Of a DNA stretch of 35,968 nt, positions 1 through 6,894 are shown piece by piece. The notes beneath the pieces were generated by a model. The model was not told where the DNA came from. It was given only the letters and a program-made list of their open reading frames with translations, and did not search any database. The DNA lies in contig JAUNVJ010000010.1 of NCBI GenBank assembly GCA_030537695.1, positions 1 to 35,968 of the forward strand, given 5' to 3'. The DNA comes from Tissierellia bacterium (GTDB lineage Bacteria > Bacillota_A > Clostridia > Tissierellales > Peptoniphilaceae). A program made the position numbers and the translations under genes. Within the stretch, counting starts at the first letter, position 1. Each line of letters begins with the position of its first letter.

Positions 1-4
1 AAAT

Positions 5-262
5 ATGAAATTATCCATAATCTACATTAAGAATTTAGAGAGACCATGGCTCTTAAAACGGAAGGGCGGTAAGTATAGTCAGCACGCTCATATGTTGAAA
101 AAAGAAGATGCTCTTGATGTTAGAGGAATAATAGACAGATGGGAGTATCCCTATAATAAAGACTTAAGACCAGCCGTTAAACGATTGCTAACGGAAGAGG
201 AATATAAAACATTAAGAAAGAAAAGTCGTTATCGTAATATACAGAAAGGAATTAGAAAATGA
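5..262 (+). CDS. small basic prophage-end protein of unknown function
   Basis: This 85-residue protein is rich in Lys, Arg and Tyr, with no signal peptide or membrane segment. I do not recognise the family. Its stop codon overlaps the start of the holin-like gene by four bases (ATGA), so the two are translationally coupled. Their position just upstream of a terminator and a tRNA fragment suggests they belong to the late end of a prophage. Only four bases lie upstream of the ATG, so no ribosome site can be judged, and the frame stays open to the window edge: the true start may lie outside. Small basic proteins just before holins are common in phages of Gram-positives, but no function can be assigned. 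Confidence 0.6.
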   Translation: MKLSIIYIKNLERPWLLKRKGGKYSQHAHMLKKEDALDVRGIIDRWEYPYNKDLRPAVKRLLTEEEYKTLRKKSRYRNIQKGIRK

Positions 263-507
263 AAGATATTAATTGGAAACAAAAATTATCTAGTCGTAAA
301 TTCTGGTCGGCAATCACAGCGGTTATTATTGCTTTGATTGCTTTTTTTAATGCACAACCAGAAACTACAGAACGTATTGTCTCATTGATTGGGGCGATAG
401 GAGGACTATGTATTTATATGTTAAGCGAGGGTATTGCAGATAGTAAGCCGGAGCCTGATGTTACTAATAACATCTACACAGAGGATTATAATAAGCCTAG
501 GGATTAA
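259..507 (+). CDS. holin-like phage membrane protein
   Basis: This 82-residue protein has a short basic N-terminus (INWKQKLSSRKFW), a first hydrophobic segment at about residues 17-31, a second at about 41-58, and an acidic hydrophilic tail. This is the layout of small phage holins, which form pores that let the endolysin reach the cell wall. The opening resembles holin-annotated proteins of clostridial phages. An AAAGGA ribosome site at 245-250 precedes the ATG. The gene overlaps the upstream small gene by four bases, and its stop codon sits in the loop of a terminator. No endolysin gene is in the window; it probably lies upstream. Family call is from overall architecture rather than a diagnostic motif. 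Confidence 0.7.
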   Translation: MKDINWKQKLSSRKFWSAITAVIIALIAFFNAQPETTERIVSLIGAIGGLCIYMLSEGIADSKPEPDVTNNIYTEDYNKPRD

Positions 508-525
508 CCTAGGCTTTATTTTTTG
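493..525 (+). terminator. intrinsic terminator of prophage lysis genes
   Basis: A perfect 9-bp stem (AAGCCTAGG at 493-501, CCTAGGCTT at 508-516) with a 6-base loop is followed by a T-rich run. The stop codon of the holin-like gene (TAA, 505-507) lies in the loop, so translation reaches into the hairpin. It closes the prophage late transcript. Confidence 0.85.
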
Positions 526-671
526 TCTTTTTTTAAGGAATGCTATTGTAATTAATGAAATTTTTTATCCTCCCTTAAAATCGATTTAAAGGCTCTGTTT
601 TTGTACTTATACATATCATAGCAGATAACTTTAAAATGTAACACAATTTAACATCCCACGCTTATTACTAT

Positions 672-693
672 CCCGACAATACACCCCGACAAT
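672..693. repeat. 13-base-spaced direct repeat near the putative att site
   Basis: CCCGACAAT occurs at 672-680 and again at 685-693, separated by four bases. It lies about 55 bases from the tRNA fragment, on the prophage side. Short direct repeats at this distance can be arm-type integrase sites, but nothing in the window proves this. Confidence 0.35.
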
Positions 694-748
694 TATATAA
701 ATACTCTACGAAAGCCTTGAAATTACAATGGTTTAAAAGCTAATCTTG

Positions 749-776
749 TTGGGTTCGAGTCCTGCTACCCCTGCCA
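749..776 (+). other. 3' tRNA fragment (Trp-like), probable prophage attachment site attR
   Basis: The segment contains a T-loop (TTCGAGT), the 3' side of the T-stem, an acceptor 3' strand TACCCCT, discriminator G and an encoded CCA. The implied 5' acceptor strand AGGGGTA with discriminator G fits bacterial tRNA-Trp best. The 70 bases upstream do not form the D-arm, the anticodon arm or the 5' acceptor strand, so this is only the 3' end of a tRNA. Prophages often integrate into tRNA 3' ends and leave the host 3' half at the far (non-integrase) end, which fits the holin-like gene just upstream. tRNA identity is inferred from the acceptor and discriminator alone. Confidence 0.65.
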
Positions 777-1029
777 TGTTTATATGAGGTTACAGAGGTT
801 TAAGCTAGTAAGATAGCCATTCTTCTGTAACCTTATTTGTTTATATAGGGTTACAATGAGTTCTGGCGAGACAAAATCCCGTCGAAGAGAATATTCTTGT
901 TATAACTTTTATAAATGTAGATGGTAAAAATATTTTAAATGAATTTTTGGACGATCAAGCATGGAATTAAGAGGGACAAAGGTCTATTACAGACAAAAGT
1001 TGAAAAACCAAAAACAGATTGTAAATAAG
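777..1029. other. no supported gene; hairpin and possible gene remnants
   Basis: This stretch lies between the tRNA fragment and a strong terminator. It holds an inverted repeat at 787-833 and open frames of about 23 codons (856-927), 36 codons (ending in TAA at 967-969) and 25 codons (961-1038). None has a convincing ribosome site, and I recognise none of the peptides. They may be fragments of a decayed gene in host DNA downstream of the original tRNA. Confidence 0.4.
787..833 (+). terminator. hairpin downstream of tRNA fragment, possible old tRNA terminator
   Basis: AGGTTACAGA at 787-796 pairs perfectly with TCTGTAACCT at 824-833 across a 27-base loop, and is followed by a weakly T-rich stretch. 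It begins 11 bases after the CCA of the tRNA fragment, where a tRNA terminator would be expected. The long loop and poor T-run make this tentative. Confidence 0.35.
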
Positions 1030-1060
1030 AGCACTTGATGTTAAACATCAAGTGCTTTTT
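1030..1060 (+). terminator. strong intrinsic terminator
   Basis: A perfect 12-bp stem (AGCACTTGATGT at 1030-1041, ACATCAAGTGCT at 1045-1056) with a 3-base loop is followed by five T residues. It points in the plus direction although no plus-strand gene is seen just upstream. It may have ended the decayed unit between 777 and 1029, and may also limit read-through against the convergent comEA gene. Confidence 0.8.
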
Positions 1061-1105
1061 AAATCCATAGATAATTTGATTTCTTCCAATCACAAGGAAG
1101 ATTAT

Positions 1106-1708
1106 TTATTGACAGATAATGAATTCTTTTAATTGTTCAAACTTTTTGTCGCCGATTCCTTCAATTTTTTTAAGATCTTCAATGGATCGGAAGGTATTCG
1201 ATTCCCGATACTTAATAATCTTTTGAGCTGTTTTAGGTCCGATACCTGGAACTTGTATCAATTGGGATTCATCGGCTTGATTAATATCGATTTGTCCCGT
1301 TGTCGATTCCAACCCCTTTGATTCGACTGAAGCCACCTCCTCAATGGAGGGAATATATATCTTATCTTCGTCCTGAAGTACTTTTGCCAAATTCACTGCA
1401 TCCAAGTTTCCCTCCGGTAAAGCACCTCCAGCAGCTTCAATGGCATCTATCACCCGCATGCCGGATTTTAAAGTCACCAAGCCGGGAGAGACCACTTTAC
1501 CGCTTACATGAATATAAATGACCGAAGGTTCTGAAGTGGAGCTTTTGTCAACTGTTTGTATAACCAATTCTGTTGGAGTTTCCAAAGTGGATGAAGATAC
1601 TTGCTTCTTACGAGATTGATAGTCATAATATCGACTGCCGATAAAAAGCAGTATCAGAAGAATGATTCCGTAAATGATATAGTTCTCTCTATTTTTTGTT
1701 ATTTTCAT
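1106..1708 (-). CDS. comEA: ComEA-like membrane-anchored helix-hairpin-helix DNA-binding protein
   Basis: This 200-residue protein has one membrane segment at about residues 10-27, a Ser/Thr-rich linker, an SLBB domain at about 64-120 (VSGKVVSPGLVTLKSG motif), and two helix-hairpin-helix motifs at about 152-165 (VPGIGPKT) and 182-195 (EGIGDKKF). This is the layout of ComEA, the surface DNA receptor of the transformation machinery, which binds double-stranded DNA outside the membrane and passes it to ComEC. The length matches the family (about 200 residues in Bacillus). No comEC or comEB lies nearby; the gene is instead the last of a minus-strand trio with a flavodoxin-like and a DJ-1-like gene. 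An AGAGGCGGG-like ribosome site precedes the ATG. Whether the organism is competent cannot be told from one gene. Confidence 0.85.
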   Translation of the reverse strand: MKITKNRENYIIYGIILLILLFIGSRYYDYQSRKKQVSSSTLETPTELVIQTVDKSSTSEPSVIYIHVSGKVVSPGLVTLKSGMRVIDAIEAAGGALPEGNLDAVNLAKVLQDEDKIYIPSIEEVASVESKGLESTTGQIDINQADESQLIQVPGIGPKTAQKIIKYRESNTFRSIEDLKKIEGIGDKKFEQLKEFIICQ

Positions 1709-1731
1709 AGGCTATCCCGCCTCTCTTCTTA

Positions 1732-2220
1732 TTATGAGAATAGTTCCAAGGCTTTATTTCCCATTCTATTTCCATAAATTTGAAAGATTTCACGAGTTTT
1801 TTCTATATGATGAGAATTGCCCACCGGGCCTAAATGAACTGCCGGTTGACCGAAAGAAGCCCCTCCGGAATAAAAAATCATTCCCAAGGTGAGGCAATGG
1901 GCCATAATATTTTGAATTACCAACTGACCTCCTCCATGTTCAAATTGTTGGGTAGCAAAAGCTCCCGCTAATTTACCTGCAAAATCTTTACTATGGATGA
2001 TGGAATAAAAATATTTGGGAATTTGGTAAGGAGGCTGAGCCATATAAGTGGGACTACCAAAGATCACCATTTTGGATTCCTTCACAAATTCCTGATCGAC
2101 GGTATCAATGGAAAAACTGCGAGGTTCAATATTTTCCAAGTCGTTTAACCCTTCCAATATATATTGGGCACAAGTTTTGGTATAATTTGATTTTGTGAAA
2201 TAAATTAATGAGACTTTCAT
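1732..2220 (-). CDS. flavodoxin-like / NAD(P)H-dependent FMN oxidoreductase family protein
   Basis: This 162-residue protein begins with a flavodoxin-type first strand followed by a phosphate-binding loop for FMN (TKSNYTKT, residues 9-16). A second FMN-contact region lies near residues 54-64 (FGSPTYMAQPP), and a Gly-rich loop near 95-98. It resembles WrbA/flavodoxin-fold proteins, which carry FMN and act in single- or two-electron transfer in the cytoplasm. Its ATG overlaps the stop of the DJ-1-like gene upstream by four bases (ATGA), so the two are co-translated. The pairing of an FMN protein with a DJ-1 protein suggests a role in redox or carbonyl stress, but that is inference. The substrate is unknown. 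Confidence 0.8.
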   Translation of the reverse strand: MKVSLIYFTKSNYTKTCAQYILEGLNDLENIEPRSFSIDTVDQEFVKESKMVIFGSPTYMAQPPYQIPKYFYSIIHSKDFAGKLAGAFATQQFEHGGGQLVIQNIMAHCLTLGMIFYSGGASFGQPAVHLGPVGNSHHIEKTREIFQIYGNRMGNKALELFS

Positions 2221-2720
2221 TGTAGTGCCTCCAAAAAGGCTTTGATAAAACTTTGAAGATCTTTAGGCGTCCGACTGGTTATGTAATTTTTATCTACAAC
2301 GACTGCCTGGTCTTTCCATTTTCCTCCGGCATTGATTAAATCATCTTTAATATTGACTACGGAGGTCACTTGAACCCCTGAAAGGTCGACACAAGAACAA
2401 AGCATCCAAGGACCATGGCAAATGGCTCCAATCGGTAGATTATTTTGATCAAAATTTCGAACGAGTTTTTTGGTTGCTTCACAAGCCCTCATCTTATCGG
2501 GAGAATATCCCCCTGGAATAATCAAGCCGACATAGTCTTTGGCTAGAACTTCTGAAGAGCTATGAGTTGATTTTTTTAGAAGCCCATGTTCTGAATGATA
2601 CTCCTTATTCTTTTCCGTTCCAATTAAATGGACCTCATATTCTTCTTTTAATCGATGGTAGGGATAGAGAAGCTCTTCTGCATTAAACATATTTTCGATT
2701 AGGATTGCAATCTTTTTCAT
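2217..2720 (-). CDS. DJ-1/PfpI family protein
   Basis: This protein has 167 residues if started at 2720. It has the DJ-1/PfpI fold signature: a GG turn (IIPGGY, residues 67-72), the nucleophile elbow with Cys101 in AICHGP, and an early acidic residue region (NAEELLYP, 13-20) that normally contacts the cysteine. The family includes glyoxalase/deglycase-like enzymes and chaperone-like proteins, so the activity is uncertain. An alternative ATG at 2744 adds eight residues but has no ribosome site. The ATG at 2720 is preceded by GGAAAGGA at suitable spacing and gives the usual MKKIAIL opening, so it is preferred. It heads a three-gene minus-strand unit with a flavodoxin-like gene and comEA. Confidence 0.85.
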   Translation of the reverse strand: MKKIAILIENMFNAEELLYPYHRLKEEYEVHLIGTEKNKEYHSEHGLLKKSTHSSSEVLAKDYVGLIIPGGYSPDKMRACEATKKLVRNFDQNNLPIGAICHGPWMLCSCVDLSGVQVTSVVNIKDDLINAGGKWKDQAVVVDKNYITSRTPKDLQSFIKAFLEALQ

Positions 2721-2773
2721 AATCATATCCTTTCCATATTCCATTTGTTTGATAATTTCTGTTCTTAATAGTT

Positions 2774-2802
2774 ATGATACCCTAATTTAATGAAATGTGA
2801 AA
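2774..2802 (-). promoter_or_regulatory. candidate promoter for the DJ-1/flavodoxin/comEA unit
   Basis: Read on the minus strand, TTTCAC (2802-2797) and TATCAT (2779-2774) are 17 bases apart, a fair sigma-A match about 54 bases upstream of the DJ-1-like start. Confidence 0.4.
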
Positions 2803-2823
2803 CTATTAAAAAAAGGGAATTTA

Positions 2824-2832
2824 TGATATAAT
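2824..2832 (+). promoter_or_regulatory. extended -10 promoter of the EF-G paralogue
   Basis: TGATATAAT gives a perfect -10 (TATAAT, 2827-2832) with an extended TGn element. The -35 region at 17-base spacing is poor, so recognition would rest on the extended -10. It lies 65 bases upstream of the ATG. Confidence 0.6.
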
Positions 2833-2897
2833 CGTTGTATTAAAACGATTTCAAATTTGTCATCATTTTAAAAATACATAAAAATAGGAGGAAATAA

Positions 2898-4970
2898 ATG
2901 AAAGTTTATAAAACGGACCAAGTGAGAAATTTAGCCCTTGTGGGACATAGTGGTTCAGGAAAGACAAATCTTACAGAAGCTATGTTATTTCAAAGTGGAG
3001 CAACAAAAAAATTAGGAAATGTCACTGAGAAAAACACCATGAGTGACTTTACAAAAGAAGAAATGGATCGTGGCACTTCTATTGGTACGAGTGTAATTCC
3101 TGTAGAGTGGAGAAACTTCAAGGTAAATATCATTGATACGCCGGGATATATGGATTTCGTTGGTGAAGCATATGGTGCATTACGGGCCTCTGAAGCTGCT
3201 TTAATGGTAATCGATGCTACGGCAGGAATTGAAGTGGGTACTGAGAGAATGTGGAAGTACACGGAAAAAATTGGTCTACCTCGTATTATTTTTGTGAATA
3301 AAATTGATGGTGAGAATGTTAATTTTCGAAAGCTAATGGAAGAGCTGGAAGAAGCTTTTGGCAAAAAAGTCATTCCTTTTTCCGTTCCTATTGGAGAGGG
3401 AGAAGACTTTATCGGAGTGACCGATGTCATCTACCAAAAAGGTTTCAAATATGACAAAGGGGCTCCTCAAGAAACAGAGCTAACCCATGATCAAGTAAAA
3501 GCTACTGAAAGAATGTATGAAGAAATTGCTGAAGTAGTGGCTGGATCAGACGAAGTACTCATGGAAAAATATTTTGCCGGTGAAAAATTCACTCGAGAAG
3601 ATCTCTTACGAGGCGTTACAACCGCATTGTTGGAGGGAGACGCAGTTCCTCTATTGGTTGGTTCCGGAGAAAAGGGAATCGGAATTGACATTTTATTAAA
3701 TACCATTGTCAATTATATGCCAGCACCTAATGATCAAAGAGCCCATCAAGGATTTCGGTTTGAGGATGGGGAAGAACGTTCCATTAGCGAAAAAGATCCC
3801 TTTGCTGCTGTCGTATTTAAAACGATTACAGATCCTTTTGTAGGTAAAATTTCAATTTTCAAAGTCATCTCGGGAAAAATTGACAAAGACACACCGATCT
3901 TCAACTCGACGACTGAAGAAAACGAAAAATTAGGTGGACTTTATATCATCAGAGGAAAAAGCCAGGTGGAGGTACCGGAAATTTATGCCGGAGATATTGG
4001 AGCGACGACTAAATTGGTGAAAACTTCCACCGGAGATACCCTATGCACAAAGGATCACATTGTCAAATATAAAAAATTAAAATATCCCAATCCAGTATTA
4101 TTCTATGCCATCGAACCAAAAACAAAGGGAGATGAAGAAAAGCTTTCCTCTTCGCTACGTCGATTACGAGAAGAAGACCCCAGCTTTGTCATTGAACGAA
4201 ATGCTGAGACTAAACAATTGACAATTGGAGGTCAAGGACAGGTTCAACTGGATGTTATCTTGGATAAATTAAAGAATATGTTCGGCGTAGAAGTCAATAT
4301 TATACCTTTTATTATTCCGTATCGTGAAACGATTAAGGGAACGGCTTCCGTACAAGGAAAGCATAAGAAACAATCGGGAGGGGCCGGTCAATATGGAGAC
4401 GTTTGGATTCGGTTTGAACCTTCTGAAGAAGATTTTGAATTTGATGAGGAAGTTTTTGGCGGTGCAGTACCGAGAAACTATTTCCCGGCAGTGGAAAAAG
4501 GAATCATCGAATCGAAAGATACCGGTGTATTGGCAGGTTATCCCGTAACCAATTTTAAAGCCGTTCTATATGATGGATCTTATCATGATGTGGATTCCAA
4601 TGAGATGAGTTTTAAAATTGCAGCATCCATAGCTTTTAAAAAGGGTATGGAAGAAGCCAAATCCGTATTATTAGAACCGATTATGAAAGTAGAAGTTTCT
4701 ATTCCCGATGCCTATTTAGGCGATGTAATGGGAGATATGAATAAAAGACGTGGCCGTATTTTAGGAATGGATCAACAAAATGACGGAACACAACTATTGA
4801 TTGCTGAGGCTCCACAAGCGGAAATGTTTGAATATTCCATCGATTTACGTGCAATGACTCAAGGACGAGGAAATTTCACTATGGAATTTGTACGCTACGA
4901 AGAAGTTCCGGGAAATATTTCTGAAAAAATTGTAGAAGAAGCAAAAGCAAAAAAAGAAGAAAATAAATAA
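2898..4970 (+). CDS. elongation factor G paralogue (FusA2-like translational GTPase)
   Basis: This 690-residue protein has the length and order of EF-G: GTPase domain, domain II, then III-V. The P-loop is GHSGSGKT (16-23), switch II is DTPGYMDF (80-87), and the base-recognition motif is NKID (about 134-137). The P-loop and the switch I region (EEMDRGTSIGTS, about 54-65) differ from canonical EF-G, which has GHxDxGKT and an ERGITI-type sequence. This matches the second, non-str-operon EF-G found in many clostridia. Such paralogues may act in translocation under special conditions or in ribosome recycling; the exact role here is not shown. It has its own extended -10 promoter, an AGGAGG ribosome site (2886-2891) and its own terminator, and no rps or tuf neighbours. 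Confidence 0.88.
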   Translation: MKVYKTDQVRNLALVGHSGSGKTNLTEAMLFQSGATKKLGNVTEKNTMSDFTKEEMDRGTSIGTSVIPVEWRNFKVNIIDTPGYMDFVGEAYGALRASEAALMVIDATAGIEVGTERMWKYTEKIGLPRIIFVNKIDGENVNFRKLMEELEEAFGKKVIPFSVPIGEGEDFIGVTDVIYQKGFKYDKGAPQETELTHDQVKATERMYEEIAEVVAGSDEVLMEKYFAGEKFTREDLLRGVTTALLEGDAVPLLVGSGEKGIGIDILLNTIVNYMPAPNDQRAHQGFRFEDGEERSISEKDPFAAVVFKTITDPFVGKISIFKVISGKIDKDTPIFNSTTEENEKLGGLYIIRGKSQVEVPEIYAGDIGATTKLVKTSTGDTLCTKDHIVKYKKLKYPNPVLFYAIEPKTKGDEEKLSSSLRRLREEDPSFVIERNAETKQLTIGGQGQVQLDVILDKLKNMFGVEVNIIPFIIPYRETIKGTASVQGKHKKQSGGAGQYGDVWIRFEPSEEDFEFDEEVFGGAVPRNYFPAVEKGIIESKDTGVLAGYPVTNFKAVLYDGSYHDVDSNEMSFKIAASIAFKKGMEEAKSVLLEPIMKVEVSIPDAYLGDVMGDMNKRRGRILGMDQQNDGTQLLIAEAPQAEMFEYSIDLRAMTQGRGNFTMEFVRYEEVPGNISEKIVEEAKAKKEENK

Positions 4971-4978
4971 AAAATTTC

Positions 4979-5019
4979 AAACTAAAGATATCTTAATTTA
5001 AGATATCTTTAGTTTTATT
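4979..5019 (+). terminator. intrinsic terminator after EF-G paralogue
   Basis: A perfect 17-bp stem (4979-4995 with 4999-5015) closes on a 3-base loop and is followed by a T-rich tract. The stem is AT-rich but long. It isolates the EF-G gene from the esterase-family gene. Confidence 0.85.
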
Positions 5020-5077
5020 TATGCTAAATTAATTTTTTCTTTAGTTTTACATAATATAGTATTGTTGAGGTGAAATC

Positions 5078-6298
5078 ATGAAACAATATAAGTTTAATCA
5101 AAGACGGTTTATTCTTTATCTTCTACTTATCTTTTTTATCCTGTGGATGCTGCCTTCCGCAAGTTGGGCTCGAGAAGATGTATTGCAAACCAAAGGAAAG
5201 AAACTTTCAGAGATCCAAATTAATCCCAATGTGAAAATTGTGGGTCTAGGAGAAAGCACCCATGGAAACAGCCGATTACAATCGATGCGATGGGATCTTT
5301 TTGAACAATTGATCAAACAGGGTTATTCCCATTTCGGTTTAGAAGCCTTTTATGAAGACGGTCGATTGATCAACGATTACATCCAGGGGAAAGTGGATGC
5401 CACAGGAATTGAAATTGCAGGTCGAATGCATTTCTTTTTATATAATACCAAAGAGATGGCTGAACTTTTTGACCATTTGAAAGAATATAATAAAAACCAT
5501 AAGGAAAAAGTTTCATTTTTCGGATTTGATATGCAGTCTTTTGACGGTCCCTTGGAGATTTTCGTAGAAGAGATGAAATCTTATGACGAGGAAGTGGTAG
5601 AGCTTCAAAAACTTTTGAAAACTTCAAATCAACTGTCCCCGTCGGAAAAGAAAACTGTTCTCCAAAAAATGGAGCAAATATTACAGCAACAAAAACAAGA
5701 AATTTTGAAAAAACAAGGACAGAGTTTTTTTGATGAGATGGACTATATATTAACCATTTTAAAACAAAATGTAGACGCGATGGATTCCACAAAAATGGTC
5801 ATCAAAAGAGATTATTATATGGCAAAAAATATTAAATGGTATGAAGAACACCATCAAGGAAAAGTTTTCGTCTGTGGACACAATGGCCATATTTTATCAA
5901 ATTTTTCTTCGTCAAAAGTAATGGGTGATTATTTAAAGGAGTTCTATGGTAAATCTTATTATCCCATCGGAACAGCCATCTATGACAATGAGTTTTATTC
6001 TAAAAAAATAACGATTTTAAACCGTTGGAAAGAATTACAAAAGTTTACTTTACGTTCCACCAATCCATTGATGAGAGACTTTGCGGCAACAGGACATGAA
6101 GAACGACTCTATCAATTTGATCAATTACAAGATAAAGATCTTAAGATCTTTCAAAGAGAATATACTTTTCCGGAAATCGGCGCCGGCTATAATCAGTTTC
6201 TGTCAAGATCTTATTTCGATAAATATGAACCGACAAAAGCCGCTGATGCCATGATTTTATTGTCTTCGGATAAGGCCTATGAATATCTAGGCGATTGA
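5078..6298 (+). CDS. secreted erythromycin esterase family protein
   Basis: This 406-residue protein has a signal peptide at about residues 1-31 (basic start, hydrophobic core, SASWA cleavage region). The mature part carries the marks of the erythromycin esterase/succinoglycan-biosynthesis family: GLGESTHGN near residues 56-64 with the Glu and His metal/catalytic positions, a conserved Glu in LEAFYEDG, and a late GHNGHI motif near 268-273. Known Ere enzymes open the macrolactone ring of 14-membered macrolides in the cytoplasm. A predicted exported form suggests another substrate, so macrolide resistance should not be assumed. It is a single gene with a GAGGTGA ribosome site and a weak TAATAT -10 at 5052-5057, closed by the hairpin after 6301. 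Confidence 0.8.
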   Translation: MKQYKFNQRRFILYLLLIFFILWMLPSASWAREDVLQTKGKKLSEIQINPNVKIVGLGESTHGNSRLQSMRWDLFEQLIKQGYSHFGLEAFYEDGRLINDYIQGKVDATGIEIAGRMHFFLYNTKEMAELFDHLKEYNKNHKEKVSFFGFDMQSFDGPLEIFVEEMKSYDEEVVELQKLLKTSNQLSPSEKKTVLQKMEQILQQQKQEILKKQGQSFFDEMDYILTILKQNVDAMDSTKMVIKRDYYMAKNIKWYEEHHQGKVFVCGHNGHILSNFSSSKVMGDYLKEFYGKSYYPIGTAIYDNEFYSKKITILNRWKELQKFTLRSTNPLMRDFAATGHEERLYQFDQLQDKDLKIFQREYTFPEIGAGYNQFLSRSYFDKYEPTKAADAMILLSSDKAYEYLGD

Positions 6299-6301
6299 AA
6301 A

Positions 6302-6345
6302 GAAAGGTCTCTTTCCTTCAAAAAGGAAGAGATCTTTCTTTCCTT
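6302..6345 (+). terminator. intrinsic terminator after the esterase-family gene
   Basis: An imperfect stem (6302-6318 with 6323-6338, one bulged T and one G-T pair) with a 4-base A loop is followed by a T/C-rich run. It sits between the esterase gene and the ctsR promoter, and partly overlaps the -35 box. Confidence 0.7.
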
Positions 6346-6372
6346 TACAAAAGAAGACAAAGATAGTATAAT
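6344..6372 (+). promoter_or_regulatory. sigma-A promoter of the ctsR operon
   Basis: TTTACA (6344-6349) and TATAAT (6367-6372) are 17 bases apart, a near-consensus vegetative promoter. It lies about 60 bases upstream of the preferred ctsR start and just upstream of a CtsR box. Confidence 0.85.
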
Positions 6373-6405
6373 ATATCAATATCAGTTATATTTTTTTAAC
6401 TTGAA

Positions 6406-6422
6406 AGGCAAAGATGGTCAAA
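6406..6422 (+). promoter_or_regulatory. CtsR operator (heptad direct repeat)
   Basis: The sequence AGGCAAA-GAT-GGTCAAA fits the established CtsR box RGTCAAA-NAN-RGTCAAA with one mismatch in the first heptad and a perfect second heptad and spacer. It lies downstream of the -10 box in the transcribed leader and abuts the ribosome site of ctsR, so bound CtsR would act as a roadblock. This implies autorepression of the operon with release on heat stress. Confidence 0.8.
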
Positions 6423-6431
6423 GGTGAAGAT

Positions 6432-6893
6432 ATGGCAAAACTATCAAATTCCATAGAAGATTTTTTAAATCAATTGATCGAAGAGGCCAATGGTGCTTTG
6501 GAAATTCAACGAGCTTTGATAGCCGAACAATTTGACTGCTCTCCATCCCAAATTAACTATGTCTTGACCACTCGTTTTACTCCTTACAAAGGGTATTATG
6601 TAGAATCAAGACGAGGTGGCGGCGGTTATATTCGGATCGTTAAAGTGGAACTTAAAAAATCGGAAAAAACTTTAAATAAATTTATAGACGTTATCGGCAA
6701 CTCGATCACTAAGGACAAATCGGATCTTTTGGTAGACGAGTTATTGGTTCAAGGAATGATTACGAAAAGAGAAAATGAAATGATCAAGGTAGCTTTGTCG
6801 GATCGTTCCATCAATTGTGTAGAAGAACGTAATACTATGAGAGCAAATATTTTGAAGAATATACTCTTGGTAGTTTTTAGTTGGGAGGAATAA
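6432..6893 (+). CDS. ctsR: CtsR, transcriptional repressor of class III heat-shock genes
   Basis: This protein has 153 residues from the preferred start. The N-terminal winged helix-turn-helix matches CtsR closely: EIQRALIAEQFDCSPSQINYVL as helix-turn-helix, then the glycine-rich wing SRRGGGGYIRI whose arginine inserts into DNA. The C-terminal part is the dimerisation region. CtsR represses clp operons and its own. An upstream in-frame ATG at 6414 would add six residues but lies inside the CtsR operator. The ATG at 6432 has AAGGTGA just upstream and gives a start like that of Bacillus CtsR, so it is preferred. The wing arginine that McsB phosphorylates in Bacillus is present, although the McsB encoded two genes later looks inactive. 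The gene is followed by mcsA after one base. Confidence 0.93.
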   Translation: MAKLSNSIEDFLNQLIEEANGALEIQRALIAEQFDCSPSQINYVLTTRFTPYKGYYVESRRGGGGYIRIVKVELKKSEKTLNKFIDVIGNSITKDKSDLLVDELLVQGMITKRENEMIKVALSDRSINCVEERNTMRANILKNILLVVFSWEE

Positions 6894-6894
6894 T

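Noticed and set aside
701..776. A complete tRNA gene ending in CCA at 776
   Set aside because: Only the T-loop, the 3' side and the acceptor 3' strand are present; the expected 5' acceptor strand, D-arm and anticodon arm are not found upstream.
2721..2744. Upstream start (ATG 2744) for the DJ-1/PfpI gene
   Set aside because: No ribosome site precedes it; GGAAAGGA before the ATG at 2720 and family N-termini favour the shorter form.
2990..3430. 146-codon minus-strand open frame inside the EF-G gene
   Set aside because: It lies opposite a well-supported gene, has no ribosome site, and its Ser/Pro/Ile-rich translation is typical of antisense shadow frames.
5370..5792. 140-codon minus-strand open frame inside the esterase-family gene
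   Set aside because: It is a shadow of a gene with clear family motifs and signal peptide; no ribosome site or recognisable protein.
5078..6298. Calling this gene a macrolide resistance determinant
   Set aside because: The family match is clear, but the predicted export and chromosomal context without mobile elements do not support resistance.
6414..6431. Upstream ATG (6414) as the ctsR start
   Set aside because: It lies within the CtsR operator, adds residues not seen in Bacillus CtsR, and the ATG at 6432 has a well-placed AAGGTGA.
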